A stretch of DNA of 64,000 bases from Kitasatospora sp. SUK 42 (lineage in GTDB: Bacteria > Actinomycetota > Actinomycetes > Streptomycetales > Streptomycetaceae): assembly GCF_015776785.2 (NCBI RefSeq), contig NZ_LFMD02000003.1, positions 1,176,027-1,240,026 on the forward strand. Reading direction: 5' to 3'. The translations under genes and the position numbers were made by a program. Of the stretch, positions 33,802 through 43,352 are shown one piece after another. How positions within the stretch are numbered: the stretch's first letter is position 1; each line of letters opens with the position of its first letter. The notes beneath the pieces were generated by a model, which was not told the DNA's origin, did not search any database, and worked only from the letters and a program-made list of their open reading frames with translations.

Positions 33802-34512
33802 TCAGACCTCGGTGGTGACCACCACGGTCTTCGCCGCCTTGTCGTGGATGCACTGCCGGTAGGGCTTGTCGAAGACGCCGAACAGCCCGTCGATGAGCCA
33901 CCACAGGGCGGCGCAGCAGACCACGGCCGGGAGGATGAAGACGGCGGCCCTGGTCCAGGCGGCGGACTGGGTGGGTGCGCTCCCGTCGATCAGCATGGCG
34001 ACGCGGATCTTCATCGCCTTCTTGCCGAGGGTCTGGCCGTCCCGGCTGAGCATCAGGGCCTCGTAGACGAGGTAGAGGGCGCAGCCGAGCCAGAACGCCT
34101 CGGTCGAGCCGCCGCGCGTGCTGAGGTCGCTGAAGGGCCCGACGATCACGACGCCGATGATCTGCATGAGGACGTAGTCGATCAGGCGGGCGATGATCCG
34201 CTTGGGCCAGGTGCCGATCGGCGGCATTCCGGGGACGGGGCCGGCGCCGGGAGTGCCGTACGCGCCGGGGCCACTGCCGTAGCCGGGTGGGGGCTGGCCG
34301 TAGGGCTGCTGTCCGTACGGGCTCTGACCCTGGGTCGGTCCGGTGCCGGGGGCTCCGCCGTAGGTGCCCTGGTAGGCACCGGGGCCCTCGGACGGGGTCG
34401 GGCGCGGCTGCTCGCCTTCCGGCGTGCCGCCGCCCGGGGTCGGTGGCTGCTTGTCGAAGGAGGGCTGATCGCCCCCCTCCGGCTGGGGGCCTGAGGGGTC
34501 GTGGGTGCTCAT
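33802..34512 (-). CDS. RDD family membrane protein
   Basis: The 236-residue protein has a Pro/Gly/Gln/Tyr-rich cytoplasmic N-terminus (about 1-98, with SPYGQQPYGQPPPGYGSGP) and an RDD domain: WPKRIIARLIDYVLMQIIGV carries the Arg-Asp positions, then DGQTLGKKAMKIRVAML. Three to four membrane helices are predicted. RDD proteins are membrane proteins of mostly unknown transport role. A second RDD protein is encoded just upstream on the same strand, so the two may act together. Confidence 0.85.
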   Translation of the reverse strand: MSTHDPSGPQPEGGDQPSFDKQPPTPGGGTPEGEQPRPTPSEGPGAYQGTYGGAPGTGPTQGQSPYGQQPYGQPPPGYGSGPGAYGTPGAGPVPGMPPIGTWPKRIIARLIDYVLMQIIGVVIVGPFSDLSTRGGSTEAFWLGCALYLVYEALMLSRDGQTLGKKAMKIRVAMLIDGSAPTQSAAWTRAAVFILPAVVCCAALWWLIDGLFGVFDKPYRQCIHDKAAKTVVVTTEV

Positions 34513-34617
34513 TCCCCGAGTAGAACATCACACATTCTCGGCGCTCGGGACATTTTGTCCGTTTTGCTGCGCGACGGCCGGAACGGGTCCGCCACCCCCG
34601 GTCCGGGCCCGGCGGCG

Positions 34618-36069
34618 TCAGCCGCGGACCACCCTGGTCCGGGCCGCCAGGTCCTGCCAGCCGCGCCGCGCCGGACGGTCGAACACCGGCCAGACCAGGC
34701 CGAGCAGCAGCACCAGCCCCAGCTGTCTGACGGCCCATCGCAGCAGCGACCGGCCGAGGCTCAGCCGGGCCCGCCCGCCCGGGGCGGCGTCCACGACCCG
34801 GATCCGGACCAGCCGTTTGCCGAAGGTCTGGCCGGTCCGGGCGACCGGCAGCACCTCGTAGAGCAGGCTGACGAAGACCAGGATCCCGAGCAGGACGGCG
34901 ATCTTGCCCAGCACCACGTCGTCCACCAGCCACACCTGGACCTGGCGCCGGGTGAGGGCGCTGGCCATCTTCGCCTGGTCGAGCTTCTGCTGGAGGTGGT
35001 CGGAGACCGAGCGGCCGAGCGGGATCGCGGCGGCGACGGCGACCACCAGCAGGACGGCGGTGTCCACCGCCCGCGCGGCCAGCCGCCGGCCCAGTCCGGC
35101 GGGCCTGGCGGGGGCGGGGCGGCGGCGGACGGCGGTCTGCCGGGTCGGCCGCACGACGGGCGTCGAGGCGACGGACGACGAGACGACGGGCGAGGAGGCG
35201 ACGGACGAAGCGGCCGCGGGCGACGGCGCGACGGGAGCGGGCTCGGGCAAGGGCACGGGAGCCGAGACCGTCGCCACGGTCCGGGCGGCTCCGGGCCGTA
35301 CGGGCGCGGCGGAGGCGACCGGCTCGACGGCCTCGGCGACCTCGGCCCGCGCCGCCTCGACCACCGGCACCGGCACCGGCACCGGCTCGATCACCGGCAC
35401 CGCCATCGGCCCCTCCCGCACCGCCACCGCCACGGCGGGCGCGACCCCGGCGGCCACCTCCGCCACAGCCGAAGCGCGCTCCGGCTCCGCACGCCTCTCC
35501 TCCGCTTCGAGCGCCTCCGGAAGCACCCCCCAGGAGACCCAGCGCTGCGCCCCGCCCGTCTCCATCAGGCCCCGCTGTGCCTGCGGATCCGCCTGCCACC
35601 CGAACCCTCCGACGACCTCGGCGGCCCCCACGGCCTCAGGAGCCTGCGCCACCCCCGCGCCCCTCGCGACCTCGACCACCGGCCCGACGGTCCGGAACAC
35701 CGGCCCGCCGATCACCTCCGCCACCCGCGGCCCCACCACGAAGGACGCCCCGCCCGTGGTCTGGTCGAGGTAGACGGGGCCGGTGTCCCCGGAGGTGTCA
35801 CGCGGGTGCTCGGGAGGGGGCTCGGGCAGCTCGGGCACCGCCGGCGGCGGCACCGCCCGGGTCGCGGCCGCGTCCGGGGCGGGCCGCCGGCCGACGAACC
35901 GGGGCGGCTCCAGCACCTCGCCCTCGGCGGGCGCGAGCCGGCTGGTGCCCGGCACCCAGGCAGAGCCGCCCCAGTACCGGACGAAGCCGGGGATGGAGGG
36001 GTCGGGGTAGTAGCCCGGCTCGGGTGCGACGGCCGGGTCGCCGTCGGCGGCGAAGGGGCGGTCCGTCAT
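34618..36069 (-). CDS. RDD family membrane protein with N-terminal DUF2510-like domain
   Basis: The 483-residue protein starts with a short DUF2510-like module (GYYPDPSIPGFVRYWGGSAW), has a long disordered middle rich in Pro, Ala, Val and Glu (about 50-345), and ends with an RDD domain (LGRRLAARAVDTAVLLVVA, GQTFGKRLVRIRVVD). GGAGAGAAG precedes the ATG. The disordered region, with alternating PVPVPVVE segments, resembles a spacer between membrane and cytoplasmic partner. Role unknown; it is in line with the next RDD gene. Confidence 0.8.
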   Translation of the reverse strand: MTDRPFAADGDPAVAPEPGYYPDPSIPGFVRYWGGSAWVPGTSRLAPAEGEVLEPPRFVGRRPAPDAAATRAVPPPAVPELPEPPPEHPRDTSGDTGPVYLDQTTGGASFVVGPRVAEVIGGPVFRTVGPVVEVARGAGVAQAPEAVGAAEVVGGFGWQADPQAQRGLMETGGAQRWVSWGVLPEALEAEERRAEPERASAVAEVAAGVAPAVAVAVREGPMAVPVIEPVPVPVPVVEAARAEVAEAVEPVASAAPVRPGAARTVATVSAPVPLPEPAPVAPSPAAASSVASSPVVSSSVASTPVVRPTRQTAVRRRPAPARPAGLGRRLAARAVDTAVLLVVAVAAAIPLGRSVSDHLQQKLDQAKMASALTRRQVQVWLVDDVVLGKIAVLLGILVFVSLLYEVLPVARTGQTFGKRLVRIRVVDAAPGGRARLSLGRSLLRWAVRQLGLVLLLGLVWPVFDRPARRGWQDLAARTRVVRG

Positions 36070-36570
36070 GGGGTCTTCTCTCCTGCCAGGTCCTGACGAG
36101 GGCCGATGGGGGGACTGACGAGGGCCGCCTGGGGGCGGGTGGGGGCCGTTGAGGGCCATGGGGCCGTTGAGCGGGGGTCGCGACGCGGCGGAGCGGGCCA
36201 CCGGGCCGCGCCCGCGCACGCCCGTGCTCGGCACGCGTGGGGATGCCACCGGTCGGCGGAAAGTCGCCGGGTAGTCACAAAGGGTAGTGCCTCGGTGGAG
36301 TGCCGAGAGGAAGTTGGCCATTCACCGGACAGCGGAGGGCCGCCCGGGGTAAAGAACCCGGCGTGCGGCGGGCACCCGCGCGCCGCACGCCCGAGCGTTC
36401 ACCACCCCTCAGCGCCGCTCCACATCCCTCCGCACCCCTCCGTTCACCGCCCCTCACCGAACTTCCCGAAGAAATCCCGGAAACCCGTGTAAGAGCCGGT
36501 GCGGACCGCCCTCTCAAAGGTCACAGGGCCCGGAACCGGGCACGGACCACAGGCAGAGAGGAAGACGATC
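36070..36570. other. 501-bp spacer before the SsgA-like gene
   Basis: No gene is convincing. A perfect 10-bp hairpin, GCGTGCGGCG (36361-36370) with CGCCGCACGC (36381-36390), and pyrimidine-rich direct repeats around CCGTTCACCGCCCCTCA (36395-36460) are the main features. The promoters of the RDD gene and the SsgA-like gene are expected here. Confidence 0.5.
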
Positions 36571-36987
36571 ATGGACCGCCCCGTCAGCGTCGTGGAGCAC
36601 GAGCTGGAGCTCAACCTGGTGCTCTCCCCGGAGCAGAGCGTCCCCGTCCCGGCCCGGCTGACCTACGGCAGCCACGACCCGTACGCGGTGTACATCACCT
36701 TCCACCTGGACACCGGTTCCCCGGTGACCTGGGTGTTCGCCCGCGAGCTGCTGGTCGAGGGCACCTTCCGCCCCTGCGGCCAGGGCGACGTGCGGATCTG
36801 GCCGACCCGCTCGGGCCGGCGCAGCGTGCTGTGTCTGGCGCTGAGCTCGCCCGCCGGGGACGCGCTGCTGGAGGCGCCGCTGCCGGCCGTCGCGGCCTGG
36901 CTGGAGCGGGCGCACCGGCTGGTCCCGCCGGGCAGCGAGCTGGCCTCGCTGGACATGGACGGCTCGCTCGCCGAGCTGCTCGCCTAG
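36571..36987 (+). CDS. SsgA-like sporulation/cell division regulator (SALP)
   Basis: The 138-residue protein fits the SsgA-like family of sporulating actinomycetes, which recruit FtsZ or steer wall synthesis and autolysis during sporulation. Typical parts are ELELNLVLSPEQSVPVPARL, DPYAVYITFHLDTGSPVTWV, FARELLVEG and SVLCLALSSPAGDALLEAPL. GAGAGGAAG precedes the ATG. From its place between RDD/endonuclease V genes and the hppD region it may be the counterpart of ssgG, but I cannot distinguish SALP members from sequence alone. Confidence 0.88.
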   Translation: MDRPVSVVEHELELNLVLSPEQSVPVPARLTYGSHDPYAVYITFHLDTGSPVTWVFARELLVEGTFRPCGQGDVRIWPTRSGRRSVLCLALSSPAGDALLEAPLPAVAAWLERAHRLVPPGSELASLDMDGSLAELLA

Positions 36988-37058
36988 GGGCCCGCCTCTT
37001 GGAACTCCACCGAGGGGACGGCCGAAGGAACGAGGGAGGCCGCGGCGCCCCCGCCGGC

Positions 37059-38459
37059 TCAGCGGGCCGCGGGGGCCTGCTGACGGTCGCGGGTGGCGTC
37101 CGGGTCGCCGGCGTCGCGCTGTCCGGGCAGCCGGACCAGCGGCGCGCCGGCGGACCGCCGCCGTGCCCTTATCCGGATCGCGGCGGCGAGCAGGAAGCAG
37201 AGCCCGACCCACGGGTAGATCGAGGTGGGCAGCTGGCGCAGCGGTGACAGGTGGAGGACGGCCGCCCCGACCGGCTTGGCCGCCCACATCGCGAAGGACA
37301 GGAAGGCGAGCAGCGTGGCCCAGAACGCGGCCCGCCAGCGCAGCCGGCGGACGCCGACCGGGCGGGCGCGCTCGACGGAGGCCTCGGCGGCGAGCAGGAC
37401 GAGCATCGGCACGCACCAGACCCAGTGGTGGGTCCAGCTGATCGGCGAGATCAGCACGGCCGTGACGGCGGCGCAGCAGACGCCCCAGGCCTCGGCCCGG
37501 GGCAGCCAGCGGCCGCTGCGGGCGGCCCAGGCGGCGACGGCGAGGCCGGCCAGCGCGACCAGTCCGGCCCCGAGGGTGGCGACGGTGCCGGGGTCGGCGG
37601 TGTGCAGCAGGCGGGCGAGGGCGCCGCGCAGCGACTGGTTGTCGACGATCTCGGTCTTGCCGACCCGGGAGGAGTCGTAGAGGTACTTGGTCCAGAAGCC
37701 CCAGGTGGCGTCGGGCAGCAGGAGCGCGCCGAGCAGGAAGGTGCCGAGGAAGGTGAGGCCGGCCGTGATGGCGGCCCGGACCCGGCCGGTGATCAGCAGG
37801 TAGACGGCGAACAGGCCGGGGGTGAGCTTGATGCCGGCCGCGATGCCGATCGCCATGCCCTTGCTGCGGCGTGCGTCCGAACGGGTGAGGTCCCAGAGGA
37901 TCAGGCAGGCGAGCGCGAGGTTGATCTGGCCGTACCGGAGCGTGGTGAAGACGGGTTCGAGCCAGACGCCGAGGCCGGTCACCAGGATCACGCCGATCGG
38001 CCGCAGCTCGCGGCGCGGCCAGCCGGCCAGCTTGAAGGACAGGTGGGCGAGCAGGGCGAGCAGCCCGAGGTTGCCGAGAGTGATCGCCACCCGGAGGAAG
38101 GGGACCGGGAACCAGGTGGTCGGGACGAACAGCATCGCCGCGAACGGCGGGTAGGTCGCGGGCAGGTTCCACTCGGTGACGCGCAGCGCGTACAGGTCCG
38201 TGCCGTTGGCGACGGCGGCGCCCTCGGCCCGGTAGACGATCATGTCGACCATCGAGGTGTGGACGAAGTGCCGCACCACCGCGTACCCGATCAAGGACAG
38301 CAGGGCCACGGCCGAGGCGGTCAGCAGCGGGCGGCGGGGCGCCTCGCGCAGCGCGCGCACGGGAGCGCCGAGCGCGAACCGCAGCCGGTCTGACAGGGGG
38401 GCGGGCGAGGGGTCGGGGGCGATCCGCGCCGGGCTGCGCTCGTCTTGCACCGCTGTCAC
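37059..38459 (-). CDS. GT87-type (DUF2029) membrane glycosyltransferase
   Basis: The 466-residue protein has about ten membrane helices and fits the GT87 family of polyprenyl-phosphate-mannose-dependent transferases. TSMVDMIVYRAEGAAVANGT holds the catalytic acidic residue of the first outer loop; NLPATYPPFAAMLF, RYGQINLALACLILWDL, GIAAGIKLTPGLFAVYLL and ISPISWTHHWVW are family signatures. It probably adds mannose to a lipid or wall polymer at the outer face of the membrane. GTG 38459 with GGAGTGG upstream was preferred over further upstream codons. Confidence 0.88.
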   Translation of the reverse strand: MTAVQDERSPARIAPDPSPAPLSDRLRFALGAPVRALREAPRRPLLTASAVALLSLIGYAVVRHFVHTSMVDMIVYRAEGAAVANGTDLYALRVTEWNLPATYPPFAAMLFVPTTWFPVPFLRVAITLGNLGLLALLAHLSFKLAGWPRRELRPIGVILVTGLGVWLEPVFTTLRYGQINLALACLILWDLTRSDARRSKGMAIGIAAGIKLTPGLFAVYLLITGRVRAAITAGLTFLGTFLLGALLLPDATWGFWTKYLYDSSRVGKTEIVDNQSLRGALARLLHTADPGTVATLGAGLVALAGLAVAAWAARSGRWLPRAEAWGVCCAAVTAVLISPISWTHHWVWCVPMLVLLAAEASVERARPVGVRRLRWRAAFWATLLAFLSFAMWAAKPVGAAVLHLSPLRQLPTSIYPWVGLCFLLAAAIRIRARRRSAGAPLVRLPGQRDAGDPDATRDRQQAPAAR

Positions 38460-38576
38460 TGTCCACTCCGTCCACCGCTCGGCCAACCAGCGACGATACC
38501 GGATGCGGCCCGGCCCGGCCTGGGCACGGACGATCACCCAGTGTGACGGGGGCCTCGGGACGCCCGAACGGTGCAA

Positions 38577-38623
38577 CCCCGGCCGCCCGTGCTCGGCTGC
38601 GGGCTGAGCACGGACGGCCGGGG
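38577..38623 (-). terminator. Strong hairpin terminator of the GH18/CBM2 gene
   Basis: CCCCGGCCGCCCGTGCTC (38577-38594) pairs with GAGCACGGACGGCCGGGG (38606-38623), 17 of 18 positions, with an 11-nt loop. Confidence 0.85.
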
Positions 38624-38646
38624 CCGTTCAGGGGGTCGGACTGGTC

Positions 38647-40245
38647 TCAGCCGGTGTAGGCGCCGAGGGTCCGGGTGAAGTCCAGCGGCTGCTGGACGAT
38701 GCTGCTGCAGCTGGCGTCGGCGTTGCCCTTCGCGCCGCCGTCGCAGGCCTTGTCGCGGGTGCCGGACCACATGGACAGCCAGGCGAGGTGCTTGGTCGCC
38801 GCGAAGTCGGCGAGCTGCTTGGCGTCGGCCACGGTGAAGACCTCACTGGCGACGTCGTTGACACCGATCATCGGGGTGACCGCGACCTTGCGCCAGGCGG
38901 AGGCGTCGTCCAGCCCCAGCACGCTCTTGACCTGGGCCTGGGTGGCGGTGGCCGCCGCGATCGCGTACTTGCCCATCTGGCCCTGCGGGTTGGGGGCGAC
39001 GCCGTCGCCGAAGTCCATGGCCATGATGTTGACGGCGCCGATCGAGACGCCGCCCGCCTTGGCGCCGGCGACCAGGTCGACGCCCTCCTGGGTCAGGCCG
39101 GAGGGCAGCGCGGGCAGGGTGAAGGAGACGTCGAGGGCCTTGCCCTTGGCGGCGGCGTTCTGCTGCAGCTGGGCGATGGCCTGGGCGCGGCGGGTGTTGG
39201 CGGCGGTGTTGGAGGTCGCGGCGCCCTCGACGTCGAAGTCGAGCCTGGTCACGCCGTACGCGTCGATCACCTTCTGGTAGGCGGCGGCCAGGTCGGCGGT
39301 CGAGCCGCAGGCGAGGGCCAGCTCGCTGCCGTTGGCGCCGCCGAAGGAGACCCGGACGTCGCCGCCGGCCGCCCGCAGCGCGCCGATCTGCGCGGCCACC
39401 GCGTCGGCGGACAGGTCGCTGACGCCGCCCCACTTGGGCACGCAGCCGCCGCCGGAGACCACGAAGGCGAGGTTGAAGTTCTTCACGCCGGTGGCCTTGG
39501 CGGTGGCGACCAGGTCGTAGGGCGGGTAGAGCGAGGTGTCGACGTACGGGGCGAAGCCGCCCCCGGCGCCGGCCGGGGGTACGGGCACACCGGTCGCCGT
39601 GGGGGTGACGGTCGGGGTGGGGGTCGGCGCCGGGGTGGTCGGCTTCGCGGTGGCGGTCGGACTGGGCGTCGCGGTGGCGGTGGGGGTGGGGGTCGCCGTG
39701 GCGGTCGCGGTCGCGGTCGGGGAGGCCGTCGCGGTCGGAGCGACGGTGGGGGTGGTGGTCGGACGCCCCGAGGGGGTGGGCGCGGTGCCGTCGCCGGCCT
39801 TGCAGGAGGCGTTGTTGATCAGGCAGTTGCCCGGCTCGGCCTGCGCGGCGCCCGAGCCCTGGGCGACGAAGCCGACCACCACGCTCTTGCCGGGGTCCAG
39901 CCGCTTGCTCCAGGCCTCCGGCTTGACCGTGACGTGCTGCCCCTCGGCGGTGAAGGTGGCGTTCCAGAGCGAGTCGATCCTGGCTCCGGCGGGCAGGTCG
40001 AAGCTGAGCGTCCAGTCCTCGATCGGGCTGCTGTCCGGGTTGGTGACCAGGTACTGGCCGGTGTAGCCGGAGTCCCAGCCGCTGGTCCGGCTGTAGACGG
40101 CGCCGAGCGAGGCGGCGCTGGCCGAGGTGGCGAACACCACGACCCCACCCGCGACCACCGCGACGGCGACCGCGGAGGCCCCGATGATCGTGCCCTTGCG
40201 GCTGCGCCTGCGGCGGCCGGAGCGGCGGTTGGGCTGGGTGGTCAT
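38647..40245 (-). CDS. Secreted GH18 chitinase-like enzyme with N-terminal CBM2
   Basis: The 532-residue product has a Tat/Sec-like basic signal (RRSGRRRRSRKG, then a hydrophobic core to about residue 45). A CBM2-like module (about 46-148) has Cys141 and Cys148 near its end. A Thr-Pro-Ala-Val linker (155-222) follows, then a GH18 barrel (about 230-530). RLDFDVEG gives Asp336, Asp338 and the catalytic Glu340. It should act on chitin or a related GlcNAc polymer outside the cell. No dre site is visible upstream, unlike the chitinase at 4019-6481. Confidence 0.9.
   Translation of the reverse strand: MTTQPNRRSGRRRRSRKGTIIGASAVAVAVVAGGVVVFATSASAASLGAVYSRTSGWDSGYTGQYLVTNPDSSPIEDWTLSFDLPAGARIDSLWNATFTAEGQHVTVKPEAWSKRLDPGKSVVVGFVAQGSGAAQAEPGNCLINNASCKAGDGTAPTPSGRPTTTPTVAPTATASPTATATATATPTPTATATPSPTATAKPTTPAPTPTPTVTPTATGVPVPPAGAGGGFAPYVDTSLYPPYDLVATAKATGVKNFNLAFVVSGGGCVPKWGGVSDLSADAVAAQIGALRAAGGDVRVSFGGANGSELALACGSTADLAAAYQKVIDAYGVTRLDFDVEGAATSNTAANTRRAQAIAQLQQNAAAKGKALDVSFTLPALPSGLTQEGVDLVAGAKAGGVSIGAVNIMAMDFGDGVAPNPQGQMGKYAIAAATATQAQVKSVLGLDDASAWRKVAVTPMIGVNDVASEVFTVADAKQLADFAATKHLAWLSMWSGTRDKACDGGAKGNADASCSSIVQQPLDFTRTLGAYTG
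39590..39780 (-). repeat. Coding repeats of the Thr-Pro-Ala linker
   Basis: Short GTCGCGGTGGGG-type direct repeats encode the TPTPTATAT linker between CBM2 and the GH18 barrel. Confidence 0.75.
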
Positions 40246-40421
40246 GGCGCGTTACCTCCGCGGGTGCCTTCGGTCGGCCGCCGTCGGCACGGGCGTGCAC
40301 GGGCACGGGTGCGTACGGACGGGCGGTCGGCCCGGCTCGGTCGAGTGACCGGCGGAAGCGACGCTAGCGGCGTCGAAGGGGCCCGGACGGCGTGCTGAGC
40401 GAGGGGTAGAACTCCCTTAGG

Positions 40422-40442
40422 CCGCAGTTAAGGAACCTGCGG
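40422..40442 (-). terminator. Short hairpin beyond the histidine kinase gene
   Basis: CCGCAG and CTGCGG pair around a 9-nt loop, 42 bp downstream of the kinase stop codon. The stem is short, so the call is tentative. Confidence 0.35.
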
Positions 40443-40483
40443 AAGTCGACCGGCGGGCCGGGGTGCCGGAGGCCGACCGGCCC

Positions 40484-41917
40484 TCACTTCGGGAACAGCG
40501 CGCCCCGCGTCCGCCGCCGTCCGGCCCGGACGGGCGCCGCCTCCTCCGGCCGGGTGCGCAGCCGCATCCGGGTCTCGGCGCCGCCGAGCACGGCGGAGCG
40601 CCCGAGCACCAGGTCGCCGCCGGTGGACTCGGCGAGCTTGCGGACGATGTCCAGCCCGAGGCCGGTGGAGCCCTCCCCGCCGTGGCCCTCGCCGCGCTTG
40701 AGGGCGGCGGCCGGGTCGCTGTAGCCCGGTCCGGCGTCGCCGACCAGCACGATCACCGAGCGGTCGGTGGCCAGCACGTCCACCGAGAAGGCGGTGCCGA
40801 CGGCGGTGTGGCGGAAGACGTTGCCCAGCAGCGCGTCGACGGCGGCGGCCAGGTCCCCACGCTGGACCGGTACGGGCGCGGGCCGTTCGGCGCCGGCCAG
40901 CTGCCAGCGGCGGCCCTCGTCCTCGGCCAGCGCGGACCAGAAGCCGACCCGCTCCCGGATCACCTCGGCGGCGTCGCAGCCGACCGCGACGGCGGGCGCG
41001 TCCTCGGGGGCGCGGCGGGCGGAGCGGATGATCTGGTCGACCTCGCGCTCCAGCTGGGCCACCGCGTGCCGGGTGGCGTCGGCCGCGTCGCCGTCGCCGA
41101 GCGAGGCGGCGTTGAGCCGCAGCACGGTGAGCGGGGTGCGCAGCCGGTGCGACAGGTCGGCGGCCAGTTCCCTTTCGGCGGCGACGAGTTGGACCACCCG
41201 GTCGGCCATGGTGTTGAACGCCTGGCCGGCCTCGCGCAGTTCCTCGGGGCTGCCGTCGACCTGCTCGCCCTCCACCGGGACCCGTACCGCGAGGTTCCCG
41301 GCGCCGAGCTCGCGGGCGGCGGCGGCGAGCCGGCTGGCGGAGGCGACGATCCGGTTGCCCATCCGGTCGGCGACCAGCACCGAGATGGCGACCAGGCCGA
41401 GCGCGACCGCGGAGAGCACCAGCCAGGCGGTGGACACGCCCCGGGTGAGGTCGCTCTCGGCGACGAACACCTCGACCACGGCGGTGCGTCCGGTGTCCAC
41501 CGCGACGGGCTGGAGCAGCGCGTAGCCGCCGGGCACCGCGACGGTGAAGGCGCGTCCCTGTCCGGCGGCGGTGGCCACGTCCCCGGCGGCGGCCCGCCCC
41601 TCCCCGATCACGGGGCCGTCGGGTCCGCCGCGGCTCGGCGTTCCGGCGGGTGCCGGCAGCAGGTGGACCGCCATCCGCCCCTGCGCCCCCGCGTCGGTGC
41701 TGGCCAGGGCCCGGCTGATGGCGTCCTGGTCGGTGGTGATGGCCAGCGCCGGGCCGAGTGCGGCGGCCTGCCGCTCGGCGGCGATGAACCCCCGGTCCCG
41801 GGCGGTCTGTTGGACCATCATCCCGAGCGGGATGAGGAAGGCCAGCGCGACCATGGTCGTCCCGGCGACGGCCGCCTTGATCAGGGCCCAGCGCAGCGAG
41901 CGTCCGAACCGCCTCAT
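40484..41917 (-). CDS. Sensor histidine kinase
   Basis: The 477-residue kinase has two membrane helices (about 12-34 and 165-185) bracketing a 130-residue extracellular sensor region, then HAMP (about 186-240). The dimerisation helix has LAADLSHRLRTPLTVLRL with phospho-acceptor His257, and the ATPase has DAGPGYSD and GSTGLGLDIVRKLAE. It overlaps the response regulator by 4 bp and so forms a classic pair. The signal is unknown. The extracellular part has no motif I recognise. Confidence 0.93.
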   Translation of the reverse strand: MRRFGRSLRWALIKAAVAGTTMVALAFLIPLGMMVQQTARDRGFIAAERQAAALGPALAITTDQDAISRALASTDAGAQGRMAVHLLPAPAGTPSRGGPDGPVIGEGRAAAGDVATAAGQGRAFTVAVPGGYALLQPVAVDTGRTAVVEVFVAESDLTRGVSTAWLVLSAVALGLVAISVLVADRMGNRIVASASRLAAAARELGAGNLAVRVPVEGEQVDGSPEELREAGQAFNTMADRVVQLVAAERELAADLSHRLRTPLTVLRLNAASLGDGDAADATRHAVAQLEREVDQIIRSARRAPEDAPAVAVGCDAAEVIRERVGFWSALAEDEGRRWQLAGAERPAPVPVQRGDLAAAVDALLGNVFRHTAVGTAFSVDVLATDRSVIVLVGDAGPGYSDPAAALKRGEGHGGEGSTGLGLDIVRKLAESTGGDLVLGRSAVLGGAETRMRLRTRPEEAAPVRAGRRRTRGALFPK

Positions 41918-42618
41918 GTCCGGTGCTCCGCGAGGCCCCCGGCGGCCTCCAACCGGACTCCGACGCCCCGGACGGTGTGCAGGTAGCGGGGGCTGGAGGC
42001 GGTCTCGCCGAGTTTGCGGCGCAGCCAGGAGAGGTGGACGTCGATGGTCTGGTCGCCGCCGTAGGTCTGCTGCCAGACCTCGGCGAGGATCTCCTTGCGC
42101 GGCACCACCACGCCGGGCCGGGCGGCCAGGAAGGCCAGCAGGTCGAACTCACGCCGGGTCAGGTCGAGCAGCCGCCCGTCCAGCACGGCCTCGCGCCGCT
42201 GGATGTCGATGGCCAGGCCGCCGACCCTCAGCACCTGGGCGACGGGGGCCATGCCGCCGCTGAGCCGGCGCAGCACGGCGGCCATACGGGCACTCAGATG
42301 TTCTCCGGAGAAAGGTTTCACCAGATAGTCGTCGGCCCCGTCGTTGAGCAGCCGGACGATCTCGGCCTCGTCGTCCCGGGCCGTGGAGATGATCACCGGC
42401 ACGTTGGTCAGCCCCCGGATCATCTTGAGCGCCTCGCTGCCGTCCAGGTCGGGCAGGCCCAGGTCGAGGATCACCAGGTCGCAGCCGACCTGCGCGACCT
42501 CCCGCAGCGCCTCCAGGGCCGTACCCACACTGCGGACGGCGTGACCGGTGTCGGTCAGGTGGCGGATGAGGGCGGAGCGTACGAAGGGGTCGTCCTCGAC
42601 CACGAGCACTGTTGCCAT
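41914..42618 (-). CDS. OmpR-family response regulator
   Basis: The 234-residue regulator has a receiver domain with acidic pair Asp9/Asp10, phosphorylated Asp52 (VILDLGLPDLDG), Thr/Lys (IISTARDD, YLVKPF), and an OmpR-type winged helix (LDLTRREFDLLAFLAARPGV, TIDVHLSWLRRKLGE, TVRGVGVRLE). It is the partner of the kinase that follows with a 4-bp overlap. Targets are not evident; the neighbouring GH18 gene and the small secreted protein are candidates by position only. Confidence 0.95.
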   Translation of the reverse strand: MATVLVVEDDPFVRSALIRHLTDTGHAVRSVGTALEALREVAQVGCDLVILDLGLPDLDGSEALKMIRGLTNVPVIISTARDDEAEIVRLLNDGADDYLVKPFSGEHLSARMAAVLRRLSGGMAPVAQVLRVGGLAIDIQRREAVLDGRLLDLTRREFDLLAFLAARPGVVVPRKEILAEVWQQTYGGDQTIDVHLSWLRRKLGETASSPRYLHTVRGVGVRLEAAGGLAEHRT

Positions 42619-42742
42619 GGGCCTGCACGGTACGCCATCGGCAGGCAGTGGTCTGTACCTCGGGGGTCGGTGCGGACCAGGTCCGGACATTGTGCAACTG
42701 CCCTGCTGAATAGGTGGGGTGCCGTTCCCGGGCGGGCGGGAG

Positions 42743-43345
<603 letters not shown>

Positions 43346-43352
43346 GGCCGCG

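Noticed and set aside
40337..40352. CGGTC-gagt-GACCG palindrome upstream of the GH18/CBM2 gene as a dre site
   Set aside because: The spacing of the half-sites is 4 nt and the outer bases differ from TGGTCTAGACCA, so it does not fit the DasR consensus.
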